From Amanita rubescens (lineage: Eukaryota; Basidiomycota; Agaricomycetes; Agaricales; Amanitaceae), in contig WION01000197.1 in the NCBI GenBank assembly GCA_015039365.1, forward strand, positions 1 through 64,000: 64,000 bases of DNA, read 5' to 3'. Numbering within the stretch: the stretch's first letter is position 1; the number at the start of each line of letters is the position of its first letter. The notes under the pieces are model-generated. The model worked only from the letters and a program-made list of their open reading frames with translations, was not told the origin of the DNA and made no database searches. Below are positions 33,224-44,367 of the stretch, in pieces. A program made the position numbers and the translations under genes.

Positions 33224-34561
33224 ATGGCCCTCCCAGCTGCACTCACCGCCATCGCGCTGGCAGGACTCACCTACCTCATGAGAAGGAATAGAGTACAGAT
33301 CGTCCAACCCATCTTCGACGAAACTGGAAATATTACTGGAGCAATTACGGCAACGGCAGCACCCACTATGGAAGAAATCGCGGCAGAAAACAATGAAGCA
33401 GCTGTAGCCGCAGCCGCTTTAGGAGCAAACCTGGCAGCCGTAGTAGAACAACAACGGATTCAAAACGAGAACTTTCAAAGACAGTTGCAGGAACAGCAAC
33501 AGGCCTTTGAAAGAGCATTGGCGATAGAACGACGCGCCCTTGAAAGGGCTGACAGAGACAATGACAGGCTAAGAACCCGCCCTCCGGAACTAAAAGTAGA
33601 ACCACCGGAACATTACGAAGGAGAACCCGCGGAAATCGACGCCTGGATCAGGAGAATGAATTACTACTTTGCTCAAGTACGGTTACACGAAGACGTAGGA
33701 CGAATTACTTATGCAATCCAACGCATAAGAAAAGGAAAAGGAAATCGGGCAACAAACTGGGCAAATGGAAAAATCGGAGAAATGGCCCAACATGAAACTG
33801 AAGCAAATCAGTTCAGAACTGATTACCCGGGTAGAACATGTACCCACTATCAGGCGTCCACAACCGTACCGGCAGAAGAAGCGACACCCGAACATCCCGC
33901 ATGGACTGAATACGTATTCGTCCATAAACCACCTTTTATAAATTGGGCGGCATTTGCGCAAGAAGCCAGGGAATATTTCTTGACAACAGAAACCCGCGAC
34001 GAAGCTGTAAAAAAGCTTCGGGAACTGAGACAAGGAGACAAAACCATTGAAGAATTCATTATTGAATTCAAAGGCTGGGCCCAACTATCGGGATTCGACG
34101 AGATCGCCCTAATCGACCAATTCAAACGAGGAGTTAAAACGAGCGTCGGACGAAGGGTAATTGAACTAGGAAATCCCGGTGACGGAAGTATACCAGGACA
34201 ACTACAAGCATGGTACGCCCGATCGACGGAAATAGAAAAACAATTCCGCGAAGCCGAAAAATACTACGGCAAAAAGGAATTCAAAGTAACGAGGACAAAT
34301 GCGCAAGCCGGACCAAGTCAACCAAAAAAGGAAACAATTACGGTTAAAGTTAAGGACGAAAACGCAATGGATGTTGACCAGACCCCGACAACCCGCCCTC
34401 CACCGAAATGTTACAACTGCGGAAAAATCGGTCACATCGCAAAATACTGCAAAGGAAAAACCGTGATCAGAAGACAAGCCGTAGGAGACTATTTCGGATC
34501 AATGACCGAAGCAGAGAAAACGGAAATGAAGGAGAAGTTGGGTTTTGCGAAAGATCAATGA
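33224..34561 (+). CDS. gag: Gag polyprotein of the chromovirus
   Basis: 445 residues forming the capsid and nucleocapsid. The N-terminal 130 residues include a hydrophobic start and a Gln/Glu-rich coiled-coil region. The middle has the retrotransposon Gag fold with a WIRRMNYYFAQV helix and DEIALIDQFKRGV. One CCHC zinc knuckle, CYNCGKIGHIAKYC, is at about residues 396-409. The stop codon TGA overlaps a pol ATG (ATGA at 34558-34561). The start was chosen as the first ATG in a long frame after the leader. Confidence 0.93.
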   Translation: MALPAALTAIALAGLTYLMRRNRVQIVQPIFDETGNITGAITATAAPTMEEIAAENNEAAVAAAALGANLAAVVEQQRIQNENFQRQLQEQQQAFERALAIERRALERADRDNDRLRTRPPELKVEPPEHYEGEPAEIDAWIRRMNYYFAQVRLHEDVGRITYAIQRIRKGKGNRATNWANGKIGEMAQHETEANQFRTDYPGRTCTHYQASTTVPAEEATPEHPAWTEYVFVHKPPFINWAAFAQEAREYFLTTETRDEAVKKLRELRQGDKTIEEFIIEFKGWAQLSGFDEIALIDQFKRGVKTSVGRRVIELGNPGDGSIPGQLQAWYARSTEIEKQFREAEKYYGKKEFKVTRTNAQAGPSQPKKETITVKVKDENAMDVDQTPTTRPPPKCYNCGKIGHIAKYCKGKTVIRRQAVGDYFGSMTEAEKTEMKEKLGFAKDQ

Positions 34562-37500
34562 AGGACAGTCCCTCTTCATTGATCCCCGAACAATGTATTT
34601 ACGAATCTCTAGTACCTTCCGAATATGTATCCCTTGAATCAATAATATACGAGGTGAAACAAAAGGAAGGAAAGATTCGAAATACATCAATAAGGGACAA
34701 AACAAACAAACTTAGAAACTCGTCGTCAGCATGGATGATAAGACAACTATGGAAATACCCGGAACAAGGAGTCACGCAGTTACGAACATTCGCGCACCAA
34801 ACCTTCAGAGAGCAAATTGATGAAGAACTAATCAATAAGATCAATGATCTCGAAGAAGAGGCGGCAATCTGGTACCTACGAAAACTCAGAGAACCACAAT
34901 GGATCGGAGCATCGGGACACAGAGAAATAGACATCCGAGTCATTCTCACCACCCTGGATACGGAAGAAAGCTTCGACACCGTAGCATTAATTGACAGCGG
35001 ATGTATGATGTCGGCAATATCCAAGCAATTTGTCGAGGAACACAAAATCAATACAACCAAATTACCACGAGCAATAACCGCAACTAACGCCGACGGAACG
35101 TTAAACGTCGGAGGAAAAATAACGGACATGGTCACAATCAAAATGAGAATCTACGACCATGAAGAAACATTAGAACTGGCAGTGGTAAATATTGGAAAGA
35201 AAGACGTATTCCTAGGACACGATTGGCTGGAACATCATAACCCAGAAATCGAATGGCGAAAAGCTCAAATAAAATTTTCAAAATGTCCAGGAGAATGTTA
35301 CGAAGAATCATGGGTCAGGGAACCGGAAGACGAAATCGATCAATACAACCCGGAAGAAGATAAAATACTAGCCATCGATATCGACCGACCCGAACTCATA
35401 CGACACATCGACCTCCCTTGGATAAAAGTACGAGCCAAGTCAAACTTTGCAACGGACATTGCAGGAGCCAACCAGATCGAAAGAACCTGGAAGGAAATAA
35501 TACCAGAAGTCTACCGCGATTACAAAGAAGTATTCGAAAAACAGACATTCGACCAATTACCGCCAAGAAGGGCATGGGACCATGCAATTGAATTGACGCC
35601 AGGAGCAAAAATGGTAGATTGCAAAATATACCCATTAAATCCGGAAGAACAAAAACAATTGGACGAATTCCTGAAAGAACAACTGGAAACGGGAAGGATC
35701 AAGCCAAGTAAATCGCCCATGGCATCACCATTCTTCTTCGTAAAAAAGAAAGATGGAAAACTGCGACCAGTCCAAGATTATCGGAAATTAAATGAAATGA
35801 CTATCAAAAACAGATATCCATTACCGCTAATCTCGGAACTAATCGACAAACTATCCGAAGCAAAATACTTCTCGAAAATGGATGTAAGATGGGGATACAA
35901 CAATATCAGAATCAAAGAAGGAGACGAATGGAAGGCCGCGTTCCGAACGAACCGTGGACTATTCGAACCACTAGTAATGTTCTTTGGATTAACCAACTCA
36001 CCGGCGACATTCCAAACAATGATGAACGACATCTTCAGAGAAGAAATTGCAGAAGGATGGGTCGTAATCTATATGGACGACATCTTGGTATTCTCAAAAG
36101 ACAAAAATGAACACCAAGAACAAGTTAAGAGAATTCTCGAAAAATTACGACAACATCAACTGTCATTAAAAGCGGAGAAATGCTACTTCGAACAAGAAGA
36201 GATCGAATTCCTAGGATTAATCATTTCAAATAAAGGAATACGGATGGATCCAAATAAAGTGAAGGCAATAGCCGAATGGCCAACGCCAACAACAAAAAGA
36301 GAACTTCAACAATTCCTCGGATTCGTCAACTTCTATCGAAGATTCATTAAAGGCTTTGCAAAAATAGCAAAAGCATTAACGAAACTTACGGGAAAAGTCG
36401 AATGGTTATGGACGGAACTACAACAAGAAGCGTTCGAAGAATTAAAAAAGGAAATCGCTTCTGAAAGGGTCCTTATTATCCCCAAACCAGGAAGACCCTT
36501 CCGAATGGAAACGGATGCGTCGGATTTCGCAATCGCGGCAATACTTTCTCAACTTGACGATGATGGAATTTGGAAACCTGTAGCGTTCATATCAAAAGCG
36601 TTGAACGACGCAGAAAGAAATTACGAAGTATATGACAAAGAAATGCTAGCGGTAATGCATGGATTCTATGATTGGGCTCATTACCTTAAGGGAACAGATA
36701 CGGTAACGGAAGTATTAACAGACCATCAAAATCTTACATACTTTCGAAAACCACAAAACCTGAACAGAAGACAAGCCCGATGGATCATGGACCTACAAGA
36801 ATATAACTTCGTCATAAAACATCGATCGGGGAAAACAAATACTAAAGCCGATATATTATCCAGAAGAGCCGGACATCAAAAAGGAGAAAACGATAACGAA
36901 GGCATCATCCTCCTAAAAGAAGATGTATTCGGGAAAATCGAAATCAGGATAGATGACGAAAGTTACGAATGGCTAAGTATTCGACAAGAAATTCGTAACA
37001 CCCATCGACGATATTTCGATAAACAGGTAACCAAGGGAATAAAAGAAAAAGACCCGGAATTCAAATACGACACTCTCGATCAATGTTGGGAGTGGAAAGG
37101 ACGAATATACGTACCGGCAAAACCAGAGATACGGGAAAGGGTAATTGCGTCAAACCATGACGTAAAAACAGCGGGACATCCAGGAGTCGCAAAAACCCTA
37201 GAATTAACAACAAGAGGATTCTGGTGGCCTAACATGCGACGAGACATCGAAACATACATCAAAGCATGTCATCAATGTCAAATCAATAAACCCGATAGAC
37301 AACCACGGGCGGCGCCGTTACAACCAAATGAAATCCCATCAGAACCTTGGACGGTAATCAGCGTAGATCTCATCGGACCATTGGTACCGTCAAAAGGAAA
37401 AGACATGATCCTGGTAATAGTTGATCGATTCTCAAAAAAGGCTTACTTCATTCCATGTAATACGACGATAACATCGCAAGGAGTGGCAAACCTTTATCGG

Positions 37501-38646
37501 GAACATATATTCAAGGAACAAGGATTACCGAAAAAGGTTATATCAGATCGGGGAACACAATTCGTATCCGGATTTATGAAAGGACTATACCAAATACTAG
37601 GAATAGAGGCAAACCCCTCAACGGCGTATCACCCGCAAACGGACGGACAAACGGAACGGGTAAATCAAGAATTGGAAGAATATCTACGAATGTATGTAAA
37701 TGAAAAACAAGACGACTGGACGGATTGGCTTCCTATAGCACAATTCTGCCATAACGATCGACGACATTCGGCAACAGGATTCTCCCCTTTCATGATCACA
37801 ACAGGGAGAAATCCGTTTAAAGGAACGGAAGGAAAAACGGAAACGGCAAACCATTCGGCTACGGAATATATCGAAAGGTTTAAAGAAACGTGGAAAACGG
37901 TAAAAGCAAACTTGGAACAAGCCGCCGAAAGGATGAAAAGGCAACACGACAAACACGTCAAACCATCCAGACGGTATCAACCGGGAGATCGAGTATATCT
38001 AGATTCGTCCAAAATAAAAACAACGAGGACGTCGAAGAAACTCGATGCAAAATTCCACGGACCCTTCAAAGTAATTTCCGAGGTAGGGAAATCGGCATAC
38101 AAACTAGAACTACCGCCGACATGGGGAATACACGACGTCTTTCACGAATCAAAACTCAAACCGGTTTACGAACCAAAATTCCCGGCGCAGCAGGAAAACG
38201 AACCACGGCCGCCACCGGAAATTATTAATGGACGTGAAGAGTACGAAGTAGAAGCCGTGAAAGGGGTAAGAAAAACGAGGCAAGGGAAGCGTTTCCTAGT
38301 GAAATGGAAAGGATTACCCGAGGAAGAAAATACCTGGGAACCCGAGGAACACATGGAAAACGCCAAGAAGGCAATTAAAGAATATTATAAAAGGAACCCT
38401 TCAGCGTTACGACAAAATAAACCCCTTCCTCTCCTCCCCCCATCTTCCCTATCTCCAACCCCCTCTGGACCGCCGACACCGACACCCCCACACCTCCTTC
38501 CTCTCTACGTTCCACATCCGCGCCTATATGGATGGGATGACAAGGCCTTCGACGAAGAATATCGACGGAAACTCGAAGGTAACTGGCAACGCTGGAAAAG
38601 CGCACGCGAAGAAGCGAATTCGTCGCAAGGACCCACACCAGTTTAA
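34558..38646 (+). CDS. pol: Pol polyprotein (protease, RT, RNase H, integrase, chromodomain)
   Basis: 1,362 residues if started at the ATG overlapping the gag stop; the frame is open upstream to 34408, so frameshifting is an alternative. Domains in order: aspartic protease with LIDSGC (about residue 144), reverse transcriptase with YMDDILVFSKD (about 505), RNase H with METDASDFAIA (about 650), integrase with an HHCC finger ending CHQCQ, catalytic D in VISVDLIGP, D in ISDRGTQF and E in QTERVNQELEEY, and a chromodomain near the C-terminus (FLVKWKGLPEEENTWEPEEH, about 1,245), which usually steers integration to marked chromatin. A proline-rich tail follows. No stops or frameshifts. Confidence 0.95.
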   Translation: MKDSPSSLIPEQCIYESLVPSEYVSLESIIYEVKQKEGKIRNTSIRDKTNKLRNSSSAWMIRQLWKYPEQGVTQLRTFAHQTFREQIDEELINKINDLEEEAAIWYLRKLREPQWIGASGHREIDIRVILTTLDTEESFDTVALIDSGCMMSAISKQFVEEHKINTTKLPRAITATNADGTLNVGGKITDMVTIKMRIYDHEETLELAVVNIGKKDVFLGHDWLEHHNPEIEWRKAQIKFSKCPGECYEESWVREPEDEIDQYNPEEDKILAIDIDRPELIRHIDLPWIKVRAKSNFATDIAGANQIERTWKEIIPEVYRDYKEVFEKQTFDQLPPRRAWDHAIELTPGAKMVDCKIYPLNPEEQKQLDEFLKEQLETGRIKPSKSPMASPFFFVKKKDGKLRPVQDYRKLNEMTIKNRYPLPLISELIDKLSEAKYFSKMDVRWGYNNIRIKEGDEWKAAFRTNRGLFEPLVMFFGLTNSPATFQTMMNDIFREEIAEGWVVIYMDDILVFSKDKNEHQEQVKRILEKLRQHQLSLKAEKCYFEQEEIEFLGLIISNKGIRMDPNKVKAIAEWPTPTTKRELQQFLGFVNFYRRFIKGFAKIAKALTKLTGKVEWLWTELQQEAFEELKKEIASERVLIIPKPGRPFRMETDASDFAIAAILSQLDDDGIWKPVAFISKALNDAERNYEVYDKEMLAVMHGFYDWAHYLKGTDTVTEVLTDHQNLTYFRKPQNLNRRQARWIMDLQEYNFVIKHRSGKTNTKADILSRRAGHQKGENDNEGIILLKEDVFGKIEIRIDDESYEWLSIRQEIRNTHRRYFDKQVTKGIKEKDPEFKYDTLDQCWEWKGRIYVPAKPEIRERVIASNHDVKTAGHPGVAKTLELTTRGFWWPNMRRDIETYIKACHQCQINKPDRQPRAAPLQPNEIPSEPWTVISVDLIGPLVPSKGKDMILVIVDRFSKKAYFIPCNTTITSQGVANLYREHIFKEQGLPKKVISDRGTQFVSGFMKGLYQILGIEANPSTAYHPQTDGQTERVNQELEEYLRMYVNEKQDDWTDWLPIAQFCHNDRRHSATGFSPFMITTGRNPFKGTEGKTETANHSATEYIERFKETWKTVKANLEQAAERMKRQHDKHVKPSRRYQPGDRVYLDSSKIKTTRTSKKLDAKFHGPFKVISEVGKSAYKLELPPTWGIHDVFHESKLKPVYEPKFPAQQENEPRPPPEIINGREEYEVEAVKGVRKTRQGKRFLVKWKGLPEEENTWEPEEHMENAKKAIKEYYKRNPSALRQNKPLPLLPPSSLSPTPSGPPTPTPPHLLPLYVPHPRLYGWDDKAFDEEYRRKLEGNWQRWKSAREEANSSQGPTPV

Positions 38647-38999
38647 AGTGGTTGATGCCTGTAGCAACAAGATCCGATACGAACAGGGAGAGAAAAAGAT
38701 AGAAACAACGAGGAATCGGGAGAGGACGCGCCTAGGCAAGATCATGGGTGACGCCTCAAACGAGGAATCGCGAGATGTCATCGAGCATTCGGCAAACCCT
38801 GGAGACGGACCCCTACGTGGAAAGTCGAAAGGCCTAGCCTTAGCGTTCGATAGTAACCTCCCGTCGGCATTGGACGCAGGTCTGGTAACGGGTATAGACG
38901 AAGGAGCATCAAGAAGAACGTGAGTGCCAATTGTCATAACATCGAATTTTTGGATCCCCTTCCAGTTCGTCTGGAATCCGAACCTTGAAACGGAGGCTA
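38647..38999 (+). other. Pol-to-LTR spacer
   Basis: 353 bp between the pol stop and the 3' LTR. A frame overlapping the pol end (38528-38923) is open for 131 codons but has no recognisable env or other domain. The purine-rich GAAACGGAGG just before the LTR (about 38987) is the likely polypurine tract. Confidence 0.5.
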
Positions 39000-39324
39000 T
39001 GTCAAGCCCCTGTTTTACTCCTTGATACGCCGCATGCTTCGTGCATGTACTGACTCATGTACCCTACGCCCTATGACATAGTATGACTCATACCCTGTAC
39101 CCAATGACTCATACCCTACGCCCTAGGTAGTATATAAGTAGTGTATATTGTAGTACATACCCTAAGCAACAAGCTAGTCTTTCCTTGGACAGCTCGGAGC
39201 CCACCCTCTTAACTTTGCCCTGACCCTCGACGGGTCTTGTATTCGCCCTCGCTGCTTGACACCGTCAGCAGTAGCTACGAGTGATTGAGTCTTGTGTTGT
39301 GTAGCCTGTCTAAGGCTCGTGACA
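39000..39324 (+). repeat. 3' LTR of Ty3/gypsy chromovirus
   Basis: Same 325 bp as the 5' LTR with no difference that I can see, followed by the GCTTC target duplication. Confidence 0.95.
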
Positions 39325-39329
39325 GCTTC

Positions 39330-40177
39330 TCGTCACTGCGTACTATAGTGTAGTCGTACCCAGGCCGGCCGATACAAACCGAACGTAGCTCACAATAAAG
39401 CGATGAGCCACCCATTATGCTAGAACCACGTAAAGCTGCCAGTGGCCGTTGGTGCTGTCGTTGTGGAGGAATTTGCAAAGGAATGCATGAGACGACACCA
39501 TCGCCATCATCGTTCGCATAGTCGCGGAGGAAGAGGAAATCGATACTTTGCTCGTGGCTCTAGTAGCTCATCGCTTTTCAAGTTCCTCCCTGTAAGATTG
39601 CAGGTGGGGAACGGTTGTCTTGTTTTGGCGAAGCTTGAGGCGAGAAATGTAGATAGCTGGTTGTAGTAAGGTTGACGTTGTAGTTGCGGGCGTAGTTGTG
39701 GTTGAAAGTGGGGGTGCGGTTGAGATTGAGGCCGAGGTTCGCCTGAAGATGATATATGCGCGCGGCATTTGCGATACGAGAGCGCGTGAGGGTGGAGCAG
39801 GCAAAAAGGGTAGCCGGTTGGGCGTTGGACGGTAGGGACGATATTGAGAAAGACGGTCTACCAAGACAACTAGAAGTTACGCGTCATTGTGACGCTCGCG
39901 CTCGACGGAAACCGAAGGACATGGTGAACATTGCATGTACAGCCCAAAGCGTACTAGTGAGGAAACCGACAAAGTCAAAGCGAGTCGGACCAGGCTCGTT
40001 CGCTATAAGGATCATGATATTGATGCGCTGATACGGTATATATGGGCGCGATTCGATCTGTCTATCATCAGATGACCTATTCTTGGTCGTCGATCCTATC
40101 TCCATAATGTGATACATCAAATCCGATAAGGAGAGCGATTGTACGCAACGACATATGTCCTCGTCCCGAATGAGCTA
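39330..40177. other. Unassigned region
   Basis: About 850 bp between the retrotransposon and the first F-box gene. Short open frames exist on both strands (one on minus at 39884-40120 has a hydrophobic stretch WAVHAMFTMSFGF), but none can be supported as a gene. Confidence 0.4.
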
Positions 40178-41498
40178 TCATCTACACCCCTCTACGATGG
40201 AATGGCATGAAACATGCTTCGCCGTATTTACGATAACGAGCTTCACGAAACCATTTTCTTCGAGTGCTCGGAAATCTTTTACCCGACGGATTCCTTCACG
40301 AAATAAATCAAATTTTCCCGGCTCAGGTGAGCCAAGGATAATCTTGATCCTCTTTAGATTTGGGAACATGGACCGTAACTTATGAAGGAGATTCGGAGAA
40401 TCATGAAATCCAAATGAGGACAATCGATTTTCTAGCGTACTTTCATAGGCTGTAAATTTGAACCAACATTCTTGTAGAGTATTTGGTGAGGGTAGACCGG
40501 CCAACATCTTCCACATAGCCGACGTGAGTAAGGGTATCATCTCTGTTGTTGTATAAAGAAGGTCGGTAAATCCGATGTATAGCATCCGAACATTGGTGCA
40601 ATGCTTGAGTTGAGTTGGTTCCAAATACCGTAATAAATCACCTGAAATTTCAGGGCTAAGCTTTCTTATATCTGAAGACAAAAGCATGCATACCGGAATT
40701 AGGGAAATCGCCCGACCCCTCAAAGCTAATCAAAAGCCGTTCAACAGATTGCCCGATGTGATGTAAAAAGCTCCGAGTCAAGAGGTTATAACGCTCCGCA
40801 GGTGTGGGATTGGGGGATCGAATGTGGAAGTCCTGAACAGCGATGTCAAGCTCCGGGTTGGTCAATGGATTCCATACGTCCTTGAAAAGCGCGAGAGAAT
40901 TGCTATCCAACACCCTCAACCGGAAAGGGCGATGAAATAGAGCTGAATGGGGTAAGAGGTTTGGGATTTCGCGAAATCGTAGCCGACGGAAGGAAACCGT
41001 TTTTACAGAGGGCGGAAGGCGGCTGAACAACCTCACAATATCATCCGCATTCCACCTGCCCACGCCGTCCAACTGTAGGTCATGTATATTCAACTGAAAT
41101 ATGACATCCAGGACAGGGCGCGGCACAATCTTCCACCCGGGGTGCCAGGGAGAATGTGATGTTATGCTTAGGGACCTGACATTGGGGAGATTCGACGCAA
41201 CCTGTGCAGGGTTTATCTGGCTATGGTAGGTGATATCGCGATGGAACACGTCCTGGAGATGAATCTCTTCGATGCCTAATGTAAAGCTAGTCCATGGCGC
41301 ACCAGCAAGGTGTAAAAACTGGTCGAAACTTTTGTGATCAGAGAACTCGAGGGAGGAAAACAGACAACGTCGGCTTATGCCAAGGACTCGCCTAGAAACG
41401 AGGCCGCAGGAAAGTAATATCGACGTCTCGTCGAGTTGACTGATTATCTCGTCAACAATCTCTGGAGGAAACAAGAATGGCTTGAGGGATCCGAGCAT
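40178..41498 (-). CDS. F-box-like protein, minus-strand paralog
   Basis: Two exons; start 41498 (MLGSLKPF), a 52-nt intron near 40641-40692, stop at 40178. The N-terminus FPPEIVDEIISQLDETSILL followed by CGLVSRRVLGISRRCLFSSL matches the basidiomycete F-box pattern (LP.EI...I...D....L..C.LV.R.W...SR..LF). F-box proteins recruit substrates to SCF ubiquitin ligases. The rest contains leucine-rich segments such as LPNVRSLSI, IHDLQLDGVG and FPNLKRIKIIL. A close paralog lies head to head 163 bp away on plus with the same exon structure. Confidence 0.82.
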
Positions 41499-41661
41499 GA
41501 GAGGCTGAAGACACAGCCGCTGTTACGTCACATGACCAGCTGTATTCCTTTTCTTCGTCCTGGTACGTCTTCAACACAAGTAATGGAATTTTGATTCTAA
41601 GTTAGAGCTTTGGCCTCTTTAGCCTTGGTACAATCCCACGTACGTTCAATTTCAAGTCAAC

Positions 41662-43014
41662 ATGCTCGCATCTCGCGAGCCCGTCTTCAATTTTCCTCCA
41701 GAGATTGTCGATGAAATAATCGATCTGGTTGATGAGACGTCGACACTACTCTCCTTCGGCCTCGTTTGTAGACGAGCCCTTATCAACAGCCGTCGTTGTC
41801 TATTCTCAACCCTCGAGTTCACCAAGAACAAGAGCTTCGACCAGTTTTTGCACCTTGCTGGTGCGCCATGGACCAGCTTCACGTCCGCCGTGAAAGAGAT
41901 TCACCTCCGGGACTTATTCCATTATCATTATCCCTACCGTGATGAGATAGACCCGACACAGGTTGCATCAAACCTCCGTAACGTCAAGTCACTAAGCATA
42001 TCGTTACATTCCATCTGGAAGATTGGATGGCGTCTCGTACCGCGCCATGTTCTGGATGTTATCTTCCAATTGAACATACACGATCTGCAGCTGGATGGCG
42101 TCGGTATGTGGAAGACGGAAGACATCGTGATGCTGTTCAGCCGGCTTCCACCTTCTGTGAAAACCCTCGCACTCAGGAAGCTGCGATTCTACGAAAGGCC
42201 CGAACTCTCGTGCCACTTATCTATATTTCGTCGCCCTTTCCGGTTCAGAACGTTCGATAATGTCTCGCTCGCGCTTTTCAAAGATGTATTGGATCCCTTG
42301 GTTAACCCGGCCCTCGACGTTTCTGTGCAGACCTTTCATATTCGACCCCCCGTTCTCCCGGCTGTAGAGGCCTCCAATCCCGTGACTCGGAGATTTTTAC
42401 ATCACGTCGGCCATTCCGTCGAGCAGCTTTTGATCACCTTTGATAAGCCGTATACCCTTGCCCCGCTCAGTAAGTATACTTTTGTGTCGAATATATAATA
42501 TCTCAGTGCGCAAATCTCAACAGACGAATCAATAAGCTATTTGGAAGCAACTCAACTTACCCAATGTATCAACGTTCGGATGTTATACATCGGATTTACC
42601 AAATTTGCCTACACAACGCGAGAGATACCCTTGCTCGTGTCGGCCATGTGGAAGATGCTATCCACTCTGCCCTCGCCGAATGCTCTACAGGAATTTCAGT
42701 TCAAGTTCCGACCCTATAAGAATTCGTTAGATCAGCCATTGTCCTTATTGGGATTTCTCGAATCTCCGAATCTCCTTCATAAAGTTCGAAACATGTTTCC
42801 GAATCTGAAGATGATCAAGATTATATTGGGCGTTTATGAACCAGAAGAATCTGATTCATTTTTGGAAGCACTACGTCGGTTGAACGATGTGAGAGTGTTG
42901 GAAGAAACTGGCATCGTGAAACTTATCGTGATAGATATGAATGAACATGTTGCATGTCATTCTGTTGTAGAGGGCTGCATTGTTGACAGGGAACTGCCTT
43001 CACGAGATTATTAG
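41662..43014 (+). CDS. F-box-like protein, plus-strand paralog
   Basis: Two exons, start 41662 (MLASREPVFN), intron about 42470-42524, stop 43014. FPPEIVDEIIDLVDETSTLL and CRRALINSRRCLFSTL form the F-box-like N-terminus. Leucine-rich segments (NVKSLSISL, IHDLQLDGVGMW, LPPSVKTL) follow. Sequence is closely similar to the minus-strand paralog throughout (shared FDQFLHLAGAPWTSFT and DVIFQLNIHDLQLDGVG). Both look intact, pointing to a recent inverted duplication. Confidence 0.82.
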
Positions 43015-43740
43015 ATAGGGAAAGGCCTCAGTTACGTATTAGAAATGGTATATGGCTCAGAACACGAAAAAAATCAGGTACGAGTTCCATTAGGGTACAT
43101 TAGAAACAATAACTTACTACGCTACAGGCTCATAACATACTTGGACTAACGCATTTCTGCAAAAGCTCCATATGAACAGTGTTTACGGCTGCGTACCAAT
43201 ATTACCCCTCTCTGCATCCTTTTCCCAGTACGCTCGTTCTCGAGGACGAAATTGCTGATCCTGCATTTATCGCGGCGCTTCTCAATTTTACACCCCAGCT
43301 GGAGTCGTTATGGGTGAAGCACCGCTTTTGGCGGAACTCTTATGATGTAACACCAGTGTCACCACCGAGTCGGGCATATTTCGTCATTCGATTGCCAAGG
43401 CTGAGGCATCTGGCGGTATCGGTTCCTGGGCTTGACTGGGTGCATCACGGCGCCTCTGATCGAAGATTTGCATTTAAATGGCTCGCGTGAGCCGGAATAT
43501 AAAGAAGGTGATTACGAATGGGGCGGTGAGGATGCAACACCGGTGGGGCTTTTTGCGTCTCGGTGTCGGAGCATACGCCGGCGGGCGTATTTATCACGAA
43601 ATGTGAATTTGAGGAGAATGAGAGGGTACGCATCGCGTTGCATGGGATATTTCAAGTTGATGCCGTCATTGCCGTGCAACGGAGTGGTTTCGATGATGAG
43701 TTTCATGTTTAAAAGTTGACAGTATTCGCACGGTCACCTA
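43015..43740 (+). pseudogene. Decayed LRR-like fragment downstream of the F-box gene
   Basis: Contains PAFIAALLNFTPQLESLWVK and RLPRLRHLAVSVPGLDWVHH in one frame, then PLIEDLHLNGS in another. An extra G near 43449, absent from the second copy at 46548, breaks the frame. Probably the C-terminal part of another F-box/LRR-like gene. A related copy lies at 46030-46665. Confidence 0.55.
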
Positions 43741-44367
43741 AAATTCTTCAAGTTCTACAGTACTGCCGTTCGGTGGCGCGCAAGCAAGACAACTGCATGG
43801 CAGGTCCGCTTAGTCTTCAACTTCATCACAATTGAATCACATTTTTTGTCACAGTCGGACGGCGTTGAACATGTCATCTCCGTGGCAGAAATGAAGGCGA
43901 TGGAGTCTAACATTTGGCCGACTACTTGAAACTAATCCGTACTCGTCGTGAGTCATCATCCGAATCTTACGCACCTGTCCGTTATATATTCATCTCCATT
44001 GTGCCTTGTTACATTTTCAACATGTTCACGCAGTCAGACGAAACACGAACGTTAATGCACTTTTATCATTGTTTCAAGTACGATGTGACAGAGTCGTACG
44101 CACAAGGGCCCCTACTTGGACCTCTCATTCTGCCGTCATCTAATACTTTCCGATGTCAGCGCTCATTCATTTTTAAAACAAATGACATTGTCAACGCCTG
44201 GTTCATGACAGAAACAAGTTTTACTGGCGATCGGGCAGAAGGTCTAGTCTGACTGTCGTGTGAATGAGCTTTCCTTGCAAGTATAAAATGGTGCAAGTAT
44301 CCGTGAAGAATCCTCAGGCTGGCCCTCCACATCTCATCGACGTTGAACGTTCTTCATTCCATCTACA
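43741..44367. promoter_or_regulatory. Upstream region of the second secreted kinase-like gene
   Basis: The stretch 44150-44235 (including TTCATGACAGAAACAAGTTT) is shared with copy 1 at 14331-14420. AGTATAAAA at about 44280 is a TATA candidate, and AGGCTGGCCCTCCACATCTC at 44319 also matches copy 1 near its start. Farther upstream I see no feature. Confidence 0.5.

Larger units (their letters stand above)
32741..39324 (+). mobile_element. Complete Ty3/gypsy chromovirus
   Basis: 6,584 bp with 325-bp LTRs that read as identical base for base, a 5-bp target duplication (GCTTC), and uninterrupted gag and pol frames, so it is a young and possibly active insertion. The C-terminal chromodomain places it among chromoviruses. 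It sits about 100 bp beyond the 3' part of the split secreted-protein gene. Confidence 0.95.

Noticed and set aside
38528..38923. Possible env or third gene in the chromovirus
   Set aside because: Overlaps the pol end, has no signal peptide or membrane segment, and env is not expected in fungal chromoviruses.
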